From: a bacterium
Lineage (GTDB): Bacteria; Krumholzibacteriota; Krumholzibacteriia; LZORAL124-64-63
Assembly: GCA_016719645.1 (NCBI GenBank)
Contig: JADJYS010000035.1
Location: forward strand, 1-64,000
DNA length: 64,000 nt
Direction of reading: 5' to 3'
Part shown: in pieces, positions 17,783 to 26,556 of the stretch
Position numbering within the stretch: the first letter of the stretch is position 1
Layout: each line of letters opens with the position of its first letter
Position numbers and translations under genes: made by a program
Notes under the pieces: model-generated
What the model was told of the DNA's origin: nothing
The model's input: only the letters and a program-made list of their open reading frames with translations
Database searches by the model: none

Positions 17783-19807
17783 ATGGGCGCCCGCAAGTCC
17801 CCGTCGTCCCCGGAGGCGCCCGGCGCCGCCGGCGAGCCGCCGTCGTTCCCGGGCCGCGTGCGCCGCGCGCTGTTCGGGAGCCCGAAGAGTCTGGCCGACA
17901 GCTCGCTCTTCCACCGCCTGACGCTGGTGCCGTTCCTGGCCTGGATCGGCCTGGGCGCCGACGGCCTCTCGTCGTCCGCCTACGGGCCCGACGAGGCCTT
18001 CCGCACCCTGGGCGATCACACCTACCTGCTGCTGGTGCTGGCCCTGATGACCACCGGCACCGTGCTGGTGATCTCGGCGGCCTACAAGCGCATCATCGAG
18101 GAGTTCCCCCACGGCGGCGGCGGCTACGTCGTGGCCACCAAGCTGCTGGGGGAGAAGGTGGGCGTCGTCTCGGGCTGCGCCCTGCTCGTGGACTACGTGC
18201 TGACGATCGCGGTGTCGATCGCCGCCGCGGGCGACGCCATCTTCAGCTTCCTGCCGCTGGCCTGGCACGGCGTGAAGCCGGCGGCCGAGGTCGCCTTCGT
18301 GCTGGGGCTCATCGTGCTGAACATCCGGGGCGTGCGCGAGTCGGTGATGGTCCTGCTGCCGGTGTTCATGGTCTTCCTGCTGACCCACGCCGCGGCCATC
18401 CTGGGCGGCGTGTTCGCGCACGCCGGGCAGGTGCCGGCCGTGGCGGCGGAGGTGGGCGGCGGGTTCTCGCGGGGGATGGCGACCCTGGGCCTCGGCGGCA
18501 TGGCCGCGTTGCTGCTGAAAGCCTACTCGATGGGCGGCGGCACCTACACGGGCATCGAGGCCGTCTCCAACGGCCTGCCCATCATGCGCGAGCCCCGCGC
18601 GAAGACCGGGCGGCGGACCATGACCTACATGGCCGCCTCGCTGTCGTTCACCGCGGCGGGGCTGCTGGTCTGCTACCTGCTGTGGCGGGTCGCGCCCGTC
18701 GAAGGCAAGACCATGAACGCCGTGCTGTTCGAGCGGCTGGCCGGCGGCCTGCCCTTCGGCACGGCCCTGGTGTGGGTCACGCTGGTGTCGGAGGGGCTGC
18801 TGCTGGTGGTGGCGGCCCAGGCCGGCTTCATCGACGGCCCGCGCGTGCTGTCGAACATGGCCCTGGACAACTGGGTGCCGCGGCGCTTCGCCTCGCTGTC
18901 GGGCCGGCTGACCACCCTGAACGGCATCGTCCTGATGGGCGCCCTGGCGCTGGTGGTGCTGCTGTACACCCGCGGCGACCTGCGCAGCCTGGTGGTCATG
19001 TACAGCATCAACGTGTTCCTGACCTTCTCGCTCTCGATGCTGGCGATGACGGTCTGGACGCTGAAGTCCCGCGCCAGCCGCCGGCACTGGCGGCGGCGGC
19101 TGGGGCTCTTCGTCGTCGGCCTGCTGCTGTGCTCGACGGTGCTGGTCGTCACCACGATCGAGAAGTTCGGCGAGGGGGGCTGGGTCACCATCGTGGTGAC
19201 CGCCCTGCTGCTGGGCCTGTGCTTCCTCGTCCGCTCGCACTACCGCCTGTTCGGCTGCAAGCTCGCCCAGCTCTACCGGGAGATGGAGCCGGTCGTCGCC
19301 GCGGTCGAGGAGCGCACCCCCGACGCGCTGCCGCCCCTCGACCCCTCGCGCCCCACCGCCGCGCTGCTGGTCGCCGGCTACGGCGGCCTCGGCGTGCACA
19401 CCATGCTGACCATCAAGCGCGCCTTCGCGGGCCACTACCGCAACCTGGTGGTGATCTGCGTGGGCGTCGTGGACACCGGCGAGTTCAAGGGGGCCGACGC
19501 GCTCGAGGCGCTCCAGGCGCGCTCCGACGCCACGGTGGCGAAGTACGTCGACCTGGCGGAGCGCATCGGCCTGCCCGCCGTGGGCCGCACCGCCCTGGGC
19601 ACCGACGTGGTGGACGAGGCCGAGAGGCTCTGCCTGGAGGTCGCGCGCGAGTTCCGCGAGGTGACGTTCTTCGCCGGCCAGGTCATCTTCCAGCGCGACC
19701 AGTGGTACCACCACCTGCTGCACAACGACACGGCCTTCGCCATCCAGAAGCGCCTGCAGTGGAGCGGCCGCACGATGGTCATCCTGCCGGCGCGGGTGGC
19801 CTCGTGA
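17783..19807 (+). CDS. kimA: KimA-type potassium importer, APC superfamily
   Basis: A 674-residue inner-membrane protein with about 12 hydrophobic segments between residues 50 and 480 and a soluble C-terminal domain. The first helix region GLGADGLSSSAYGPDEA and the next FPHGGGGYVVATKLLGEK and LLVDYVLTIAVSIAAAGDAI closely follow the KimA (YdaO) pattern of high-affinity potassium uptake proteins. The C-terminal about 170 residues resemble a nucleotide-binding-like regulatory region (LLVAGYGGLGVHTM). The upstream c-di-AMP riboswitch strongly supports potassium transport rather than amino-acid transport. The ATG follows AGGAG by four bases. Confidence 0.85.
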   Translation: MGARKSPSSPEAPGAAGEPPSFPGRVRRALFGSPKSLADSSLFHRLTLVPFLAWIGLGADGLSSSAYGPDEAFRTLGDHTYLLLVLALMTTGTVLVISAAYKRIIEEFPHGGGGYVVATKLLGEKVGVVSGCALLVDYVLTIAVSIAAAGDAIFSFLPLAWHGVKPAAEVAFVLGLIVLNIRGVRESVMVLLPVFMVFLLTHAAAILGGVFAHAGQVPAVAAEVGGGFSRGMATLGLGGMAALLLKAYSMGGGTYTGIEAVSNGLPIMREPRAKTGRRTMTYMAASLSFTAAGLLVCYLLWRVAPVEGKTMNAVLFERLAGGLPFGTALVWVTLVSEGLLLVVAAQAGFIDGPRVLSNMALDNWVPRRFASLSGRLTTLNGIVLMGALALVVLLYTRGDLRSLVVMYSINVFLTFSLSMLAMTVWTLKSRASRRHWRRRLGLFVVGLLLCSTVLVVTTIEKFGEGGWVTIVVTALLLGLCFLVRSHYRLFGCKLAQLYREMEPVVAAVEERTPDALPPLDPSRPTAALLVAGYGGLGVHTMLTIKRAFAGHYRNLVVICVGVVDTGEFKGADALEALQARSDATVAKYVDLAERIGLPAVGRTALGTDVVDEAERLCLEVAREFREVTFFAGQVIFQRDQWYHHLLHNDTAFAIQKRLQWSGRTMVILPARVAS

Positions 19808-19891
19808 TCCGGATGCGGCGTCTCGTCCGGCGGCCGCCGGGGACAATCGTTGATCTCGGCGTCCGGAGCCGCGATAATCCCCGACACGCCC

Positions 19892-19916
19892 CGCCGCGGG
19901 ACGCCGGCCCGCGGCG
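19892..19916 (+). terminator. GC-rich hairpin after the KimA-type gene
   Basis: CGCCGCGGG (19892-19900) and CCCGCGGCG (19908-19916) form a perfect 9-bp stem with a 7-base loop. No T run follows, so termination is only possible. Confidence 0.3.
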
Positions 19917-19953
19917 TCGCCCTCGGCGTTGACCGCCCCGCCTGGAGGCGCCC

Positions 19954-20469
19954 GTGAACCTCGTCCTGATCGTCGTGGTCATCGCCCTGAAGTTCCTGCT
20001 GCCGGTGCTCTTCCTGCGCTTCCCCTTCGCGGCGGGCTGGGCCAACTGGCTGCTGGACTCCGTCGACGGCGACCTGCTGATCCCCGCCGGCCTCGACGAG
20101 GTCCTCTACCAGAACCTGGACAAGTCGGCCGACTGGGTCGGCTACCTGTTCATCTTCATCTGGGGCTGGCGGCAGCCGATCCGGCGCGAGATCGCCGTCA
20201 CCTTCGCCCTGCGCACCGTCGGGCAGGCCCTGTTCTTCGTCACGCAGAACGAGTTCCTGTTCTTCTGCTTCCCGAACCTGCTGGAGCCCCTGTTCCTGGT
20301 CTACGCCACCATCGCGCGGTTCCGCGGCTGGGACCGCGTGCAGGCGATCTACCGCGCCCGGCTGGTCTGGATCTGGCTCGGCATCCTGGTCTACAAGTTC
20401 CAGGACGAGTGGTTCACCCACGTGGCCAACGTCGACCGCTCGGAGTTCGTGCAGCGGCTGCTGCGCTGA
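19954..20469 (+). CDS. Small integral membrane protein of unknown function
   Basis: A 171-residue protein starting at GTG with GGAGG about ten bases upstream. Hydrophobic stretches lie at about residues 3-27, 63-72, 85-115 and 135-146. Charged and aromatic residues are clustered at the end (FQDEWFTHVANVDRSEF). I do not recognise the family. It sits 146 bases after the KimA-type gene on the same strand with a hairpin between, so co-transcription is uncertain. It ends just before the convergent TonB-dependent receptor gene. Confidence 0.6.
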   Translation: MNLVLIVVVIALKFLLPVLFLRFPFAAGWANWLLDSVDGDLLIPAGLDEVLYQNLDKSADWVGYLFIFIWGWRQPIRREIAVTFALRTVGQALFFVTQNEFLFFCFPNLLEPLFLVYATIARFRGWDRVQAIYRARLVWIWLGILVYKFQDEWFTHVANVDRSEFVQRLLR

Positions 20470-20485
20470 CCGCCCACCGCTCCCC

Positions 20486-22385
20486 TTAAAACGCGAACGT
20501 CGTGGTGGCCCGCAGCGTGCGGCCGGGTTCGTGGACCCGCGCGCCCGCCGCGAACGGGCTGCGCTGGTACGACAGGTGCTGGACGTAGAGCGCGTTGGTG
20601 GCGTTCTCGAGGTCGAGCGTCAGCTGGAACCGGTCGTGCCGGTAGGTCGCGCCCAGGTCGAGCCGGTTCCAGGCGCCGGTGCTCCACTCGCCCTGGGTGG
20701 CGTCGACGCGGCCCTGGCCGGCGGCGTGACGGTAGTGGGCCCAGCCCCGGCAGCGGCCGATCGGCGGCGAGCGCAGCGTCAGCTCGACGGACAGCGGCGG
20801 GATCTCGGACAGCGGGCTGTCGTCGGCCGTCTTCTCGCCCCAGTTCCAGGCGAGGCCGGCGTCGACGAGATCCCAGGCGGCGGACAGGTAGGCGCCGGCC
20901 AGCAGGGCGTCCACGCCGGCGTAGGTCTGCAGGGCCGCGCCGCCGGCGGTGCGCCGCACCAGGGTCGGGTAGTTCCAGACGCGCGTCCCGAAGACCTCGG
21001 CCTTCAGCCGGCGGGAGACGGCCGCGGCGCGCAGCGTGGCGCGCGCGGGGTCGGCCAGCCGCGGGTTGCCCACCCAGTCGGGGGTGGCGCCCGGCTTGTC
21101 GACGGCGATGTACTGCTGCTCGACGCCGGGCGCGTCGGCGGCGACCTCGCCCGACAGGGTGAGCTGCGCCCGGCCGGCCAGGTCGCGCGCGCGGGTGACG
21201 ACGGCGCCGCAGGGGAACGACCAGCGGCTCGCGGCGGCGTCCGCCTGCAGCCGGCGGTACGGGCCCATCGCGGCCGACCCGTCGATGCCGGTGCGGACCA
21301 GGCCGGCCCGCAGGCGCAGCCAGGGCCGCTGCGGGTCGCCGATCGCGCGGGCCGCCGTGGCGCCGAGGCGCCACACGTCGGGCAGCATGCGGCTGTTCGT
21401 GGCCGCGGCGGGGTTGGCCGCCGGGGTGATGCGGTTGTCGGCGGTCCAGTTGTGGGCGTAGACCTCGTAGCCGTCGCCCACCGCGCCGAGCATCGTCGTG
21501 GCGGCGTCGGTGACCATGCGGGTCGCGGCCCAGCTCGTGCGCAGGGCGTTGTCCATCAGGTGGTCGGTGCGGTTGACGTAGGCGCGGTGGCCGCGGTAGG
21601 AGCCCGACAGCTGGTAGTGGTCGTTGCGGCGCTCGTCCATCTGCAGGTAGGGGAACAGCACGTCGTCGGCGGTCTCCCAGGCGGCCTGCGCGTCCCCGCC
21701 GTCGAAGGCCCGGTGGGCGCGCAGCTCGCCGACCGTCGCGGCCGGCGCGTCGGCGTAGCCGTAGAGGTCGGCGTAGGTGCGGCCGTCGGCGTCGGTGGTC
21801 GGGTCGCTGCGGCGCAGGCGGCCCGCCAGGCGCGTGCGGCGGCTCTCCACGGCCAGGCTCGCGTCGAGGTCGCCGGCGTGGTCCGCGGCGCCGCCGAGGC
21901 GGCCGTAGACCAGCGTGCCGCGGCCGGGCAGGCGCCGGCGCAGGTCGACCTGGCCGCCGAGGCCGGACTGCAGGCCCGCCCCGTTGCGCGACAGCGACGC
22001 CGTCTCGATGTCCAGCAGGTCGACCTGGCCCGCGCGCGTGTCCATGCGGTTGGGGCAGGCGGGGACGAAGCGCTCGCCGTCGACGGTCACGGTGATGTCC
22101 TGGCGCTTGAAGCCGTCGGCGTAGAGGTCGGCGACGCCGGCGGCGCCGCGGCGGATCGTCGCGAAGGGCGTGCCCTGCAGCAGGCGGTCGAGGTGGTCGC
22201 CGTCGGCGACGGGCAGCTCCGCCTCGCCGGCGCCCACGCGGTAGCCGACGACGAAGACCGTGTCGGTCAGGGCGTGCCGGAGGCCGTCGTCGTCCGCGGC
22301 GGCGGCGCGGGCCGGGCCGGGCGGCGTCGCCAGCGGGCAGCAACGACAGCAGCAGGAGCAGGGGGCGGCGACGGCCGTTCATCAT
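20486..22385 (-). CDS. TonB-dependent receptor, frameshifted between signal peptide and plug
   Basis: From about 22327 down to the stop at 20486 one frame encodes a TonB-box-like start (DTVFVVGYRVGAG), a plug domain (TVTVDGERFVPACPNRMDTR, DLLDIETASLSRNGAG) and a long beta-barrel. It ends with TBDR motifs: LDLGATYRHDRFQLTLDLEN, ATNALYVQHLSYQ and RTLRATTTFAF, with the usual final phenylalanine. The only start with a signal peptide (MMNGRRRPLLLLLSLLP, ATG 22385, AGGAG upstream) is one base out of frame, near 22320-22335. Either a base is wrong in this GC-rich stretch or the gene is broken. The partner HMA-like cysteine-free plug PACPNRMDTR resembles metal-associated receptors, but the substrate is unknown. 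Confidence 0.75.
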
Positions 22386-22454
22386 GGCGAACTCCTCGTG
22401 GATCGTGGATGGCGGACCGGACCCCGCGATGCCGATCGAGAGCTTCGGCGTGCG

Positions 22455-22463
22455 ATCCTAGCA
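22455..22463 (-). promoter_or_regulatory. Extended minus-10 element for the TonB-dependent receptor
   Basis: On the minus strand TGCTAGGAT fits TGn plus TAGGAT, 69 bases before the ATG at 22385. No clear minus-35 is visible. Confidence 0.3.
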
Positions 22464-22631
22464 ACCGCGCGCGCCCGGCGCCATCGCACGCTCGCACGAA
22501 TTCGCCGCGGAACGCCTGCCGGCGCGCTGGGATTTTCCGGGCGGTGTCGTCGGTGTTGACGCGGGCGATCGCGGGAATTACCTACGTCCGACCGCTCGGC
22601 GCCGCAGGCACGCAACGACGAGGAGATCCCG

Positions 22632-23543
22632 ATGATCGGCCAGGTGTGGAGACGATGGGTGTCGCTGGGGTTCGTGCTGGCGGCTGTGTTCGGGACGGCG
22701 CGGGCCGCGACCCCGCCCGCCGCCCTGCAGCCCGCCGACGGCGCGGTCGACGTCAACGTGGGCGTGCTGCGCTGGACCGAGGTGCCGGGCTGCGTCTACG
22801 ACCTGCGCTTCGGGACCGAGGCCGCCCCGCCCCTCTACAGGACCGGCCTGGCGGTCGCCCTGGAGAAGCCCGTCGTCCTGGAGCTGGACCGGACCTACCG
22901 CTGGCAGGTCGTGGCGCGGCGGGACACCGTCGTGGTCGCCACCTCGCCCGTCTTCTCCTTCGCCACCCTGCCGATCGCGCTGCAGCCGTCGCTGGCCTAC
23001 GGCCACTTCGTCGACGCGCGCGACGACAAGGTCTACTGGACGGTGACCGTCGGCGGCCGCGAGTGGATGGCCCAGAACCTGGACCACGAGCTGCCGGGCG
23101 CGTCCTGGTACTACGACGACGACCCGCGCCAGAAGGTCTACGGCCGGCTCTACGCCGGCCGGGCGCTGGCCGGCGACCAGGCGGCGATCTGCCCCGCCGG
23201 TTGGCGCATCCCCACCCGCGCGGAGTGGGTCGAGCTGCTCGACGCGCTCGGCGGGGCGAAGGCCGCCGGCCCGGCCTGCAAGGAAGCGGGGCCGGCGCAC
23301 TGGCGCCGCAGCGACGCCGCGCGCCTGAACACCGGCGGCCTGACCGTGCTGCCCGGCGGCAGCCGCGACCGCAAGCCCTCGTTCGGCAACCTCGGCAAGT
23401 ACGCCAACTTCTGGACCGCGACGCCCGACCCCGAGATCCCGGGCGGCTACTACCAGGTCGACTTCGGCTTCATGCGCGACGCCGTCAACGTCTCGACCGG
23501 CGACGGCGACTGGAGCTACGCGATCCGGTGCGTGCGGGACTGA
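22632..23543 (+). CDS. Secreted FISUMP-domain protein with N-terminal Ig/FN3-like domain
   Basis: A 303-residue protein with a signal peptide (WVSLGFVLAAVFGTARA) and AGGAG six bases before the ATG. Residues 27-115 form an Ig/fibronectin-like module (LQPADGAVDVNVGVLRWTEV, YRWQVVARRDT). Residues 125-303 match the Fibrobacter succinogenes major paralogous domain: VTVGGREWMAQNLD, YGRLYAGRA, ICPAGWRIPTRAEWVEL, and WSYAIRCVRD at the end. The domain is extracellular or surface-exposed and of unknown function, probably carbohydrate- or ligand-related. It is divergent from the TonB-dependent receptor and converges with the M16 peptidase gene with 22 bases between. Confidence 0.8.
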   Translation: MIGQVWRRWVSLGFVLAAVFGTARAATPPAALQPADGAVDVNVGVLRWTEVPGCVYDLRFGTEAAPPLYRTGLAVALEKPVVLELDRTYRWQVVARRDTVVVATSPVFSFATLPIALQPSLAYGHFVDARDDKVYWTVTVGGREWMAQNLDHELPGASWYYDDDPRQKVYGRLYAGRALAGDQAAICPAGWRIPTRAEWVELLDALGGAKAAGPACKEAGPAHWRRSDAARLNTGGLTVLPGGSRDRKPSFGNLGKYANFWTATPDPEIPGGYYQVDFGFMRDAVNVSTGDGDWSYAIRCVRD

Positions 23544-23565
23544 GCCGGCCCCCGGTCTTGCCGCG

Positions 23566-26373
23566 TCAGTTCTCCTGCGGCAGCAGCACCACCTTGACCA
23601 CGTTCGCCGGGTCGACGACCCGCCGCGCCGCGTCGCGCACCATCTCGGCCGTCAGCGCGTTCACCTGCGCGGGCCGCTCCAGGATCAGGCGCGGGTCGGT
23701 CTCCAGGTTCTGGTGGCGCACGAGCTGGTCCACCCAGTAGTCGTTCGTCCGCAGGTTCGTCTCGTCCTCGCGCAGCTGCGTCGCCCGGACCTTCGCCAGC
23801 GTCGCCTCGTCGGGGCCGTTCTCGGCGATGTCGCGCAGCTGGACCCAGACCGCGTCGGTCAGCTCCTGCACGCGGTCGGGGTCGCAGCCCCAGCCCACCG
23901 TGAGCTGGTGCCGCTGCGCGGGCATCTTGGAGATGCTCCCGTTGACCCGCACGCCGTAGGTGCCGCTCATGTCCTCGCGGATCGTTTCGCGCAGGCGGAT
24001 GCGCAGCACATCGCACAGCGCCTCCATCTCGTAGCGCGCCTGCCAGCTCCACGGCTGCTCGCTGATGAAGACCAGCTCGACCAGGCCCTTCGGCTCGGCG
24101 CCGCGGTGCAGCGTCCGCTCCTGGACGCCGCGCGGCAGCGGCGGCACGATGCGGCCCCACGATTCCGTCCGGCCGCCGCCGGGCAGGCCGCCCAGGTAGG
24201 TCAGCACCAGCGACTCCGCCGCTGCCGGGTCGATCGCGCCCACCAGCGTGAACGTGAAGTCGCCGCAGTCGGCGAAGCGGTCGCGGTAGAAGGCGAGCGA
24301 GCCGGCGTGGTCCAGCCCCTCGAGGTACTCGACCGTCGCCGGGCGCCAGCGCGGGTGGTGGCTGTTGGTCAGGGCGGTGATGGTGTCGCGGAAGGCCGTG
24401 ACGGGCTCGGCGCTGCGGTTCTGCAGCTGCGAGCGCTGCTGCTCGACCAGCGCGGCGAAGGCGACGGGGTCCTCGCGGGGCGCCGTCGCGTACAGGTAGA
24501 CGAGCTGCAGCAGGGTCTCGAGGTCCTGGGGCGAGGCGCCGCCGCGGAAGCCCTCGTCGAGGAACGAGATCTGCGGCCGCAGCCAGGCGATCCGGCCGGC
24601 CAGCTTCTTCTGCAGCGCCGTCTGGTCGAAGGCGCCGGCGCCGCTGGCGGTCGCGATGCCCGCCGCGTAGTTCAGGCGGGCGTAGGCGTCGTCGTCGGCG
24701 ATGAGCGACGTGCCGCCGGGGCTCGTGGCCCGCAGCAGGATCTCGTCGTTCTTGAAGTCCGTCGGCTTGAACACCACGCGCACGCCGTTGGACAGGGTCC
24801 AGGTCTCGGTGCCCAGGGCCGCGTCGGCGCTGCGCTCGACGATCCGTCCCGCCGCCGGCGGCGCCGGCACCAGCGGCGCGTCGACCGTCACGTCGACGTA
24901 GGCCGCCACGTCGCGGCCGGCCGCGCCGTCGACGATCGCCGCCAGCTCGGCCTCGCCCGGCACCGCGAGGCCGTCGCGCCGCGGCGCTTCGACCATCACG
25001 ACCCGGCCGGACGGGGCGGCCAGCTCGCGCAGCCGCGCGTCCACCTCGGCCAGCGTGATGCCCGGGAGCAGGTCCCTGGCCAGTTCGAGCCGCTGTTCGG
25101 CGTCGGGGTAGGGCGTGCCGCGCAGGAAGTGCGTCATCAGGTTGCGCGCGAAGCGCTGGGACTCGGTCTTGTCCGCCTCGGCGGCCGCCCGTTCGGTCTG
25201 GCGCAGCAGTTCGATCTTGGTCCGCTCCAGCTCGCCGTCCGTGAAGCCGTGGCGGTGGACGCGTTCGAGCTCGGTCGTCAGGGCCTCGAGCCCGCGGGCG
25301 ACCCCGTCCTCCTTCACGTAGGCCGCCAGGGTGAAGAAGCTCTTGGTCCGCGCCTGGCGCCGGTCCATGGCGAAGGCGTTGGCGAAGGGGGGATCGGCCA
25401 GGCGGGACAGCTCCGCCAGCCGGCTGCGCAGCATCGCGACGGCGAGCTGGCCGAGCGTGCCGCGGCGGAAGTCGGCGACCGTCGCCTCCTGGTAGGGGGC
25501 GTGCTTGAACAGCAGCGAGACCATGGTGTTCGAGGCCTCGGGGTCGGTCGCCACGCCGTACAGGACGCGGTCGTGGTCGGGCACCTCCGGCTGCAGCAGC
25601 GGCCGCGGCGCGGCCGGGCGCGGGATGGCCGCGAAGCGCTCGCGGATCGACGCCGCCATGGCGGCCCCGTCGAAGTCGCCGACCGCCACCACGGCCATCA
25701 GGTCGGGCCGGTACCAGTCGCGGTAGAAGCGGCGCAGGGTGTCGTGGGGGGCGTTGCGGATGATCTCCGGGTCGCCGATCGTGTTGCGCTCGGCGTAGCG
25801 CGAGCCGTGGAAGATGACCGGCAGCAGCGCGTCGTACATGCGCTCGTCGGCGCCGCGGCCGCTGCGCCACTCCTCGATGACGACGCCGCGCTCCTTGTCG
25901 ATCTCCCCGTCTTCGAAACTTACCAGGTGCGCCCACTCCTCCAGGACCTGCAGCCCCGTGGCCAGCAGCTCCGGCCGGTCGGTGGGCACCTGCAGCATGT
26001 AGACCGTCTCGTTCTGGTTCGTGTAGGCGTTGACCTCGGGCCCGAACTGCATGCCCACCGACTCGAGGTAGTCGATCAGGGCCTGGCGCGGGAAGTTCTG
26101 CGTGCCGTTGAAGGCCATGTGCTCGACCAGGTGGGCGAGGCCGAGCTGGTCGTCGTCCTCGTCCACGCTGCCGGCGCCGACCACCAGCCACAGCGCGGCG
26201 CGCTGCTCGGGCTTGGCGTTCTCGCGCACGTAGTAGCGCAGGCCGTTGGGCAGCTCGCCGGTGATCACCGCCGGGTCGAGCGGGACCGGCGACGCGGGGT
26301 CCGCGGCGGCGGCGCACGCGGCGGCGGACAGGGCGGCCAGCAGGACGAGAACGGACGGCAGACGCCTGATCAT
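23566..26373 (-). CDS. Secreted M16-family zinc metallopeptidase (insulinase/PqqL-like)
   Basis: A 935-residue protein with a signal peptide (about residues 1-24). The inverted zinc motif HLVEH is at residues 81-85 in HLVEHMAFNGTQNFP, and the third ligand region KERGVVIEEWRSG follows about 75 residues later. A second M16 half without the motif follows (ETWTLSNGVRVVFKPTDF, then VYLYATAPREDP), giving the clam-shell two-domain pair on one chain, like PqqL. It would degrade peptides in the periplasm or outside the cell. No pqq genes are present. It belongs to the set of exported proteases in this window. Confidence 0.9.
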   Translation of the reverse strand: MIRRLPSVLVLLAALSAAACAAAADPASPVPLDPAVITGELPNGLRYYVRENAKPEQRAALWLVVGAGSVDEDDDQLGLAHLVEHMAFNGTQNFPRQALIDYLESVGMQFGPEVNAYTNQNETVYMLQVPTDRPELLATGLQVLEEWAHLVSFEDGEIDKERGVVIEEWRSGRGADERMYDALLPVIFHGSRYAERNTIGDPEIIRNAPHDTLRRFYRDWYRPDLMAVVAVGDFDGAAMAASIRERFAAIPRPAAPRPLLQPEVPDHDRVLYGVATDPEASNTMVSLLFKHAPYQEATVADFRRGTLGQLAVAMLRSRLAELSRLADPPFANAFAMDRRQARTKSFFTLAAYVKEDGVARGLEALTTELERVHRHGFTDGELERTKIELLRQTERAAAEADKTESQRFARNLMTHFLRGTPYPDAEQRLELARDLLPGITLAEVDARLRELAAPSGRVVMVEAPRRDGLAVPGEAELAAIVDGAAGRDVAAYVDVTVDAPLVPAPPAAGRIVERSADAALGTETWTLSNGVRVVFKPTDFKNDEILLRATSPGGTSLIADDDAYARLNYAAGIATASGAGAFDQTALQKKLAGRIAWLRPQISFLDEGFRGGASPQDLETLLQLVYLYATAPREDPVAFAALVEQQRSQLQNRSAEPVTAFRDTITALTNSHHPRWRPATVEYLEGLDHAGSLAFYRDRFADCGDFTFTLVGAIDPAAAESLVLTYLGGLPGGGRTESWGRIVPPLPRGVQERTLHRGAEPKGLVELVFISEQPWSWQARYEMEALCDVLRIRLRETIREDMSGTYGVRVNGSISKMPAQRHQLTVGWGCDPDRVQELTDAVWVQLRDIAENGPDEATLAKVRATQLREDETNLRTNDYWVDQLVRHQNLETDPRLILERPAQVNALTAEMVRDAARRVVDPANVVKVVLLPQEN

Positions 26374-26485
26374 GGGGTTGCTCCCTGTGGGGTGCGGTCG
26401 GTGACGGGCGAGTCCCGGCCAGTAAGCCCCGATCCGGCCGGCGGGTCAAGGGCGGGGCGCGTCGCGGCGGCGGGGCGCATTCTCC

Positions 26486-26514
26486 CTGACCGGCCCCCGC
26501 CCGCGTGTTAGATT
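26486..26514 (+). promoter_or_regulatory. Candidate promoter of the aminopropyltransferase-like gene
   Basis: CTGACC (26486-26491), a 17-base spacer, then TAGATT (26509-26514) preceded by TGT. The 11-mer GTGTTAGATTG recurs before speA. Confidence 0.45.
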
Positions 26515-26556
26515 GGCGCGGCGTCGACCGAATCCCGATCAGCCTCCGGAGCGCCG

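Noticed and set aside
22386..22631. Possible cobalamin or other riboswitch before the TonB-dependent receptor
   Set aside because: I looked for a B12-box-like or other conserved core on the minus strand and saw none.
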